From Sphingopyxis sp. DBS4 (lineage in GTDB: Bacteria > Pseudomonadota > Alphaproteobacteria > Sphingomonadales > Sphingomonadaceae): a stretch of 64,000 nt of DNA. The notes beneath the pieces were generated by a model. The model ran no database searches and was not told where the DNA came from. It saw only the letters and a list, made by a program, of their open reading frames with translations. Made by a program: the position numbers and the translations under genes. Where the stretch lies: contig NZ_CP102384.1 of assembly GCF_024628865.1 (NCBI RefSeq), positions 3,793,001 through 3,857,000 on the forward strand, in the 5' to 3' direction. This document shows positions 62,660-64,000 of this stretch, piece after piece. The number at the start of each line of letters is the position of its first letter. Positions within the stretch are counted from its first letter, which is position 1.

Positions 62660-63533
62660 TCTCAGCTGGAGGAAAGCTGGGGGTCACGTCACGGTCAGCC
62701 CAAATCATCCTGGACCGCCTGGACTCCGAAAATTGGGATCGATTACGACCTTGCCGATGACGTCATGGCTTATGCGTCGGCAACCCGCGGGTTCAAATCG
62801 GGTGGATTCCAGCTGGGAGACGGGCGGCCTTTCCTCCCGGAGTATGTCTGGAGCTACGAAGTCGGCCTGAAGTCGACGCTCCTCGATCGCCGGCTTCGAG
62901 CTAATTTTTCCGCCTTCTATTATGATTACACCAATCTTCAGGTGGTCGAGTATAATAATGGCGTTGCCAGTACCACCAACGCCGGCAAGGCGACGATCAA
63001 GGGCGTTGAAGCGGAACTGATGGCACGGCCGTTCGATCGCCTGACGCTTACATCCACGATCGCTTATCTCGATGCGCGCTACGATGTCTATTTTGACGAC
63101 GTCGGCGCAAGCCTCAAGGGCAAGCGGCTGCCGAACGCGCCGAAGTGGAACATCACTTTCGGCGGAGAATATAAGGCCTCCCTGGGCGGCGGAATGCTGA
63201 CATTACGGACCGATATCTCCTGGCGCGACAGCGTCTTTTTCAAGCCCAGCAACAATCCGCTTTTTTCCGGAAACGCCACGACCCTTATAAATGGGCGTGT
63301 CACATGGCAGCCGGCGAGCGAAGCGTGGGAAATTGCGCTTTATGGCCGAAATCTCACCAACGAGCGCTATGTGAGCTATAGTACGATCGGGACGGACGCG
63401 ACGGGTGTCTCGAACCCTACTCTTCCGCTCTACATCTACGGCGAGCCGCGCCAGTATGGACTGCAGCTGCGCTACTTTTTCTGAGGTTCCTCGTCCTGCG
63501 AGGTCCCCCGGCGACTCCCCTACGGTCGTCGGT

Positions 63534-63559
63534 CCCCCTGGGCGCTTGCGCCCGGGGGG
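63534..63559 (+). terminator. GC-rich hairpin after the TonB receptor
   Basis: CCCCC-t-GGGCGC and GCGCCC-g-GGGGG pair around a 2-nt centre (63534-63559), with one mismatch pair. The rest of 63485-63791 shows no gene and looks like intergenic ICE DNA. Confidence 0.55.
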
Positions 63560-63791
63560 AATACTTCCTCTGAACGCAGGACATGATATGTCCCTGTTCT
63601 CACCGGCGCCGTTACTTGAACGGCCCTGCTGATGGCACGATGAGCCGGGCAGTAAGATGGCACGAACAGATACGGGCTAGTCCCATCCTGAACGTCGGTA
63701 GCGCGCGCGATTTCGATGCCCGGCTTTCCCTGTGACGCCGCGAGGATGCAAAGACCAACTGCTTTCGGAGGCCTACGCGTCGTCGGCTGCC

Positions 63792-64000
63792 TCACGGCAA
63801 TGGATGGGAGATCGCCTTGATCGCCTTCAGGCCCGTACCGAAGCGGGCAATGGCGACCCTGTTCTGTTCGAGCTCGGCGTAGGGCAGGTAGGAAATGTCG
63901 AGATCACCGATCCGGCTGAAAGCCGGGCGTCGGAGCTGAGCGCGGACATCGGCTTCTCGCGCATCGGGTGCAACCAGGAAAAGTGGCGTCGACAAATGAA
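63792..64000 (-). CDS. C-terminal end of a gene running off the right edge (restriction-enzyme-like?)
   Basis: About 69 codons are visible, ending KAIKAISHPLP. The segment TPLFLVAPDAREADVRAQLR, RPAFSR then LPYAELEQNRVAI resembles the end of proteins with a restriction-endonuclease-like domain found in sphingomonad accessory DNA, but the match is only by pattern memory. The frame is open to the edge, so no start is assigned. Confidence 0.4.
   Translation of the reverse strand, partial: HLSTPLFLVAPDAREADVRAQLRRPAFSRIGDLDISYLPYAELEQNRVAIARFGTGLKAIKAISHPLP

Larger units (their letters stand above)
61425..62691 (+). mobile_element. IS3-family insertion sequence (IS407-like), 1267 bp
   Basis: Left end TGACGTGACCCCC at 61425 and right end GGGGGTCACGTCA at 62679-62691 form terminal inverted repeats, continuing with related bases (tgattttcctcc and gctttcctcc). 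Flanks carry the 4-bp target duplication CGGT (61421-61424, 62692-62695). Two overlapping transposase genes lie inside. The 4-bp duplication fits the IS407 subgroup. Confidence 0.92.
60099..63484 (+). pseudogene. TonB-dependent receptor, interrupted by an IS3-family element
   Basis: Outer-membrane receptor gene split at 61424/62696. The N-terminal part has a signal peptide (MAAIAVAVAFPAQAQ), TonB box EIIVTAEKREEN and plug motifs INIRGIGTSAFGVATDPSTT and RIEVLRGPQGVLFGRNSAGG. The C-terminal part begins MAYASATRGFKSGGFQLGDG and ends in Phe (LQLRYFF). Removing the element and one CGGT joins the frames exactly to 704 residues, with no other lesion seen. So the gene is recently broken and would be restored by precise excision. 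Ligand unknown. Confidence 0.9.

Overview
The window looks like a chromosome segment of a sphingomonad (Alphaproteobacteria, Sphingomonadales; Sphingopyxis-like), judged by high GC, gene families and typical intergenic palindromes. This placement is inference from gene content. The window splits at about 19.2 kb into an ordinary core half and a mosaic accessory half.

Core half (1-19.2 kb): gpsA and tsaD; hemC, hemD and a mitofilin-like membrane protein; a glutaryl-CoA dehydrogenase paired with a class III CoA-transferase; a TonB-dependent receptor divergent from a TetR regulator; metX-metW; hisC with prephenate dehydrogenase; plsC; a YdcF-like protein; ftsE-ftsX; a zinc-ribbon/DUF3426 protein; and a YeiH-type transporter. 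Several pairs overlap by ATGA. Three long intergenic inverted repeats lie here.

The boundary is a tRNA-Arg(CCG) site: a 50-nt truncated copy at 19214, about 240 bp of A+T-richer sequence, then a complete tRNA-Arg(CCG) at 19505. Beyond it the DNA is a patchwork. From 19.6 to 30 kb there are two poorly characterised genes, an acyl-homoserine-lactone synthase with a 3'-truncated phytanoyl-CoA dioxygenase, a merR-merT-GDCCVxC cassette, a HipAB pair with truncated toxin, and scars of a Trb-type integrative conjugative element (DUF2840 tail, lytic transglycosylase, relaxase head, RadC fragment, LuxR-type regulator, TrbB head). A truncated czc-like operon follows.

From 30.4 to 59.5 kb there is a large metal-resistance region: czcC-czcB-czcA-DUF190-SRPBCC, a P1B-4 ATPase, an RND permease without its own adaptor, a second SRPBCC gene and a DsbB-DsbA pair. 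Then come a methyltransferase, an AraC regulator, a cytochrome c/FTR1 iron permease, a CDF transporter with a MerR regulator, a second merR-merT-GDCCVxC cassette, a cusC-cusB-cusA-cusF operon, and a glutaredoxin-MauE fusion behind a mer-type promoter with its own MerR regulator. Five MerR-type promoters, each with a 19-bp spacer over a perfect dyad, tie these modules together: sensors in the cytoplasm control uptake, efflux and redox handling of soft or divalent metals.

The right end holds a TonB-dependent receptor split exactly by an IS3-family element with a CGGT target duplication, then the tail of a gene that runs off the window. No rRNA or CRISPR array was seen.
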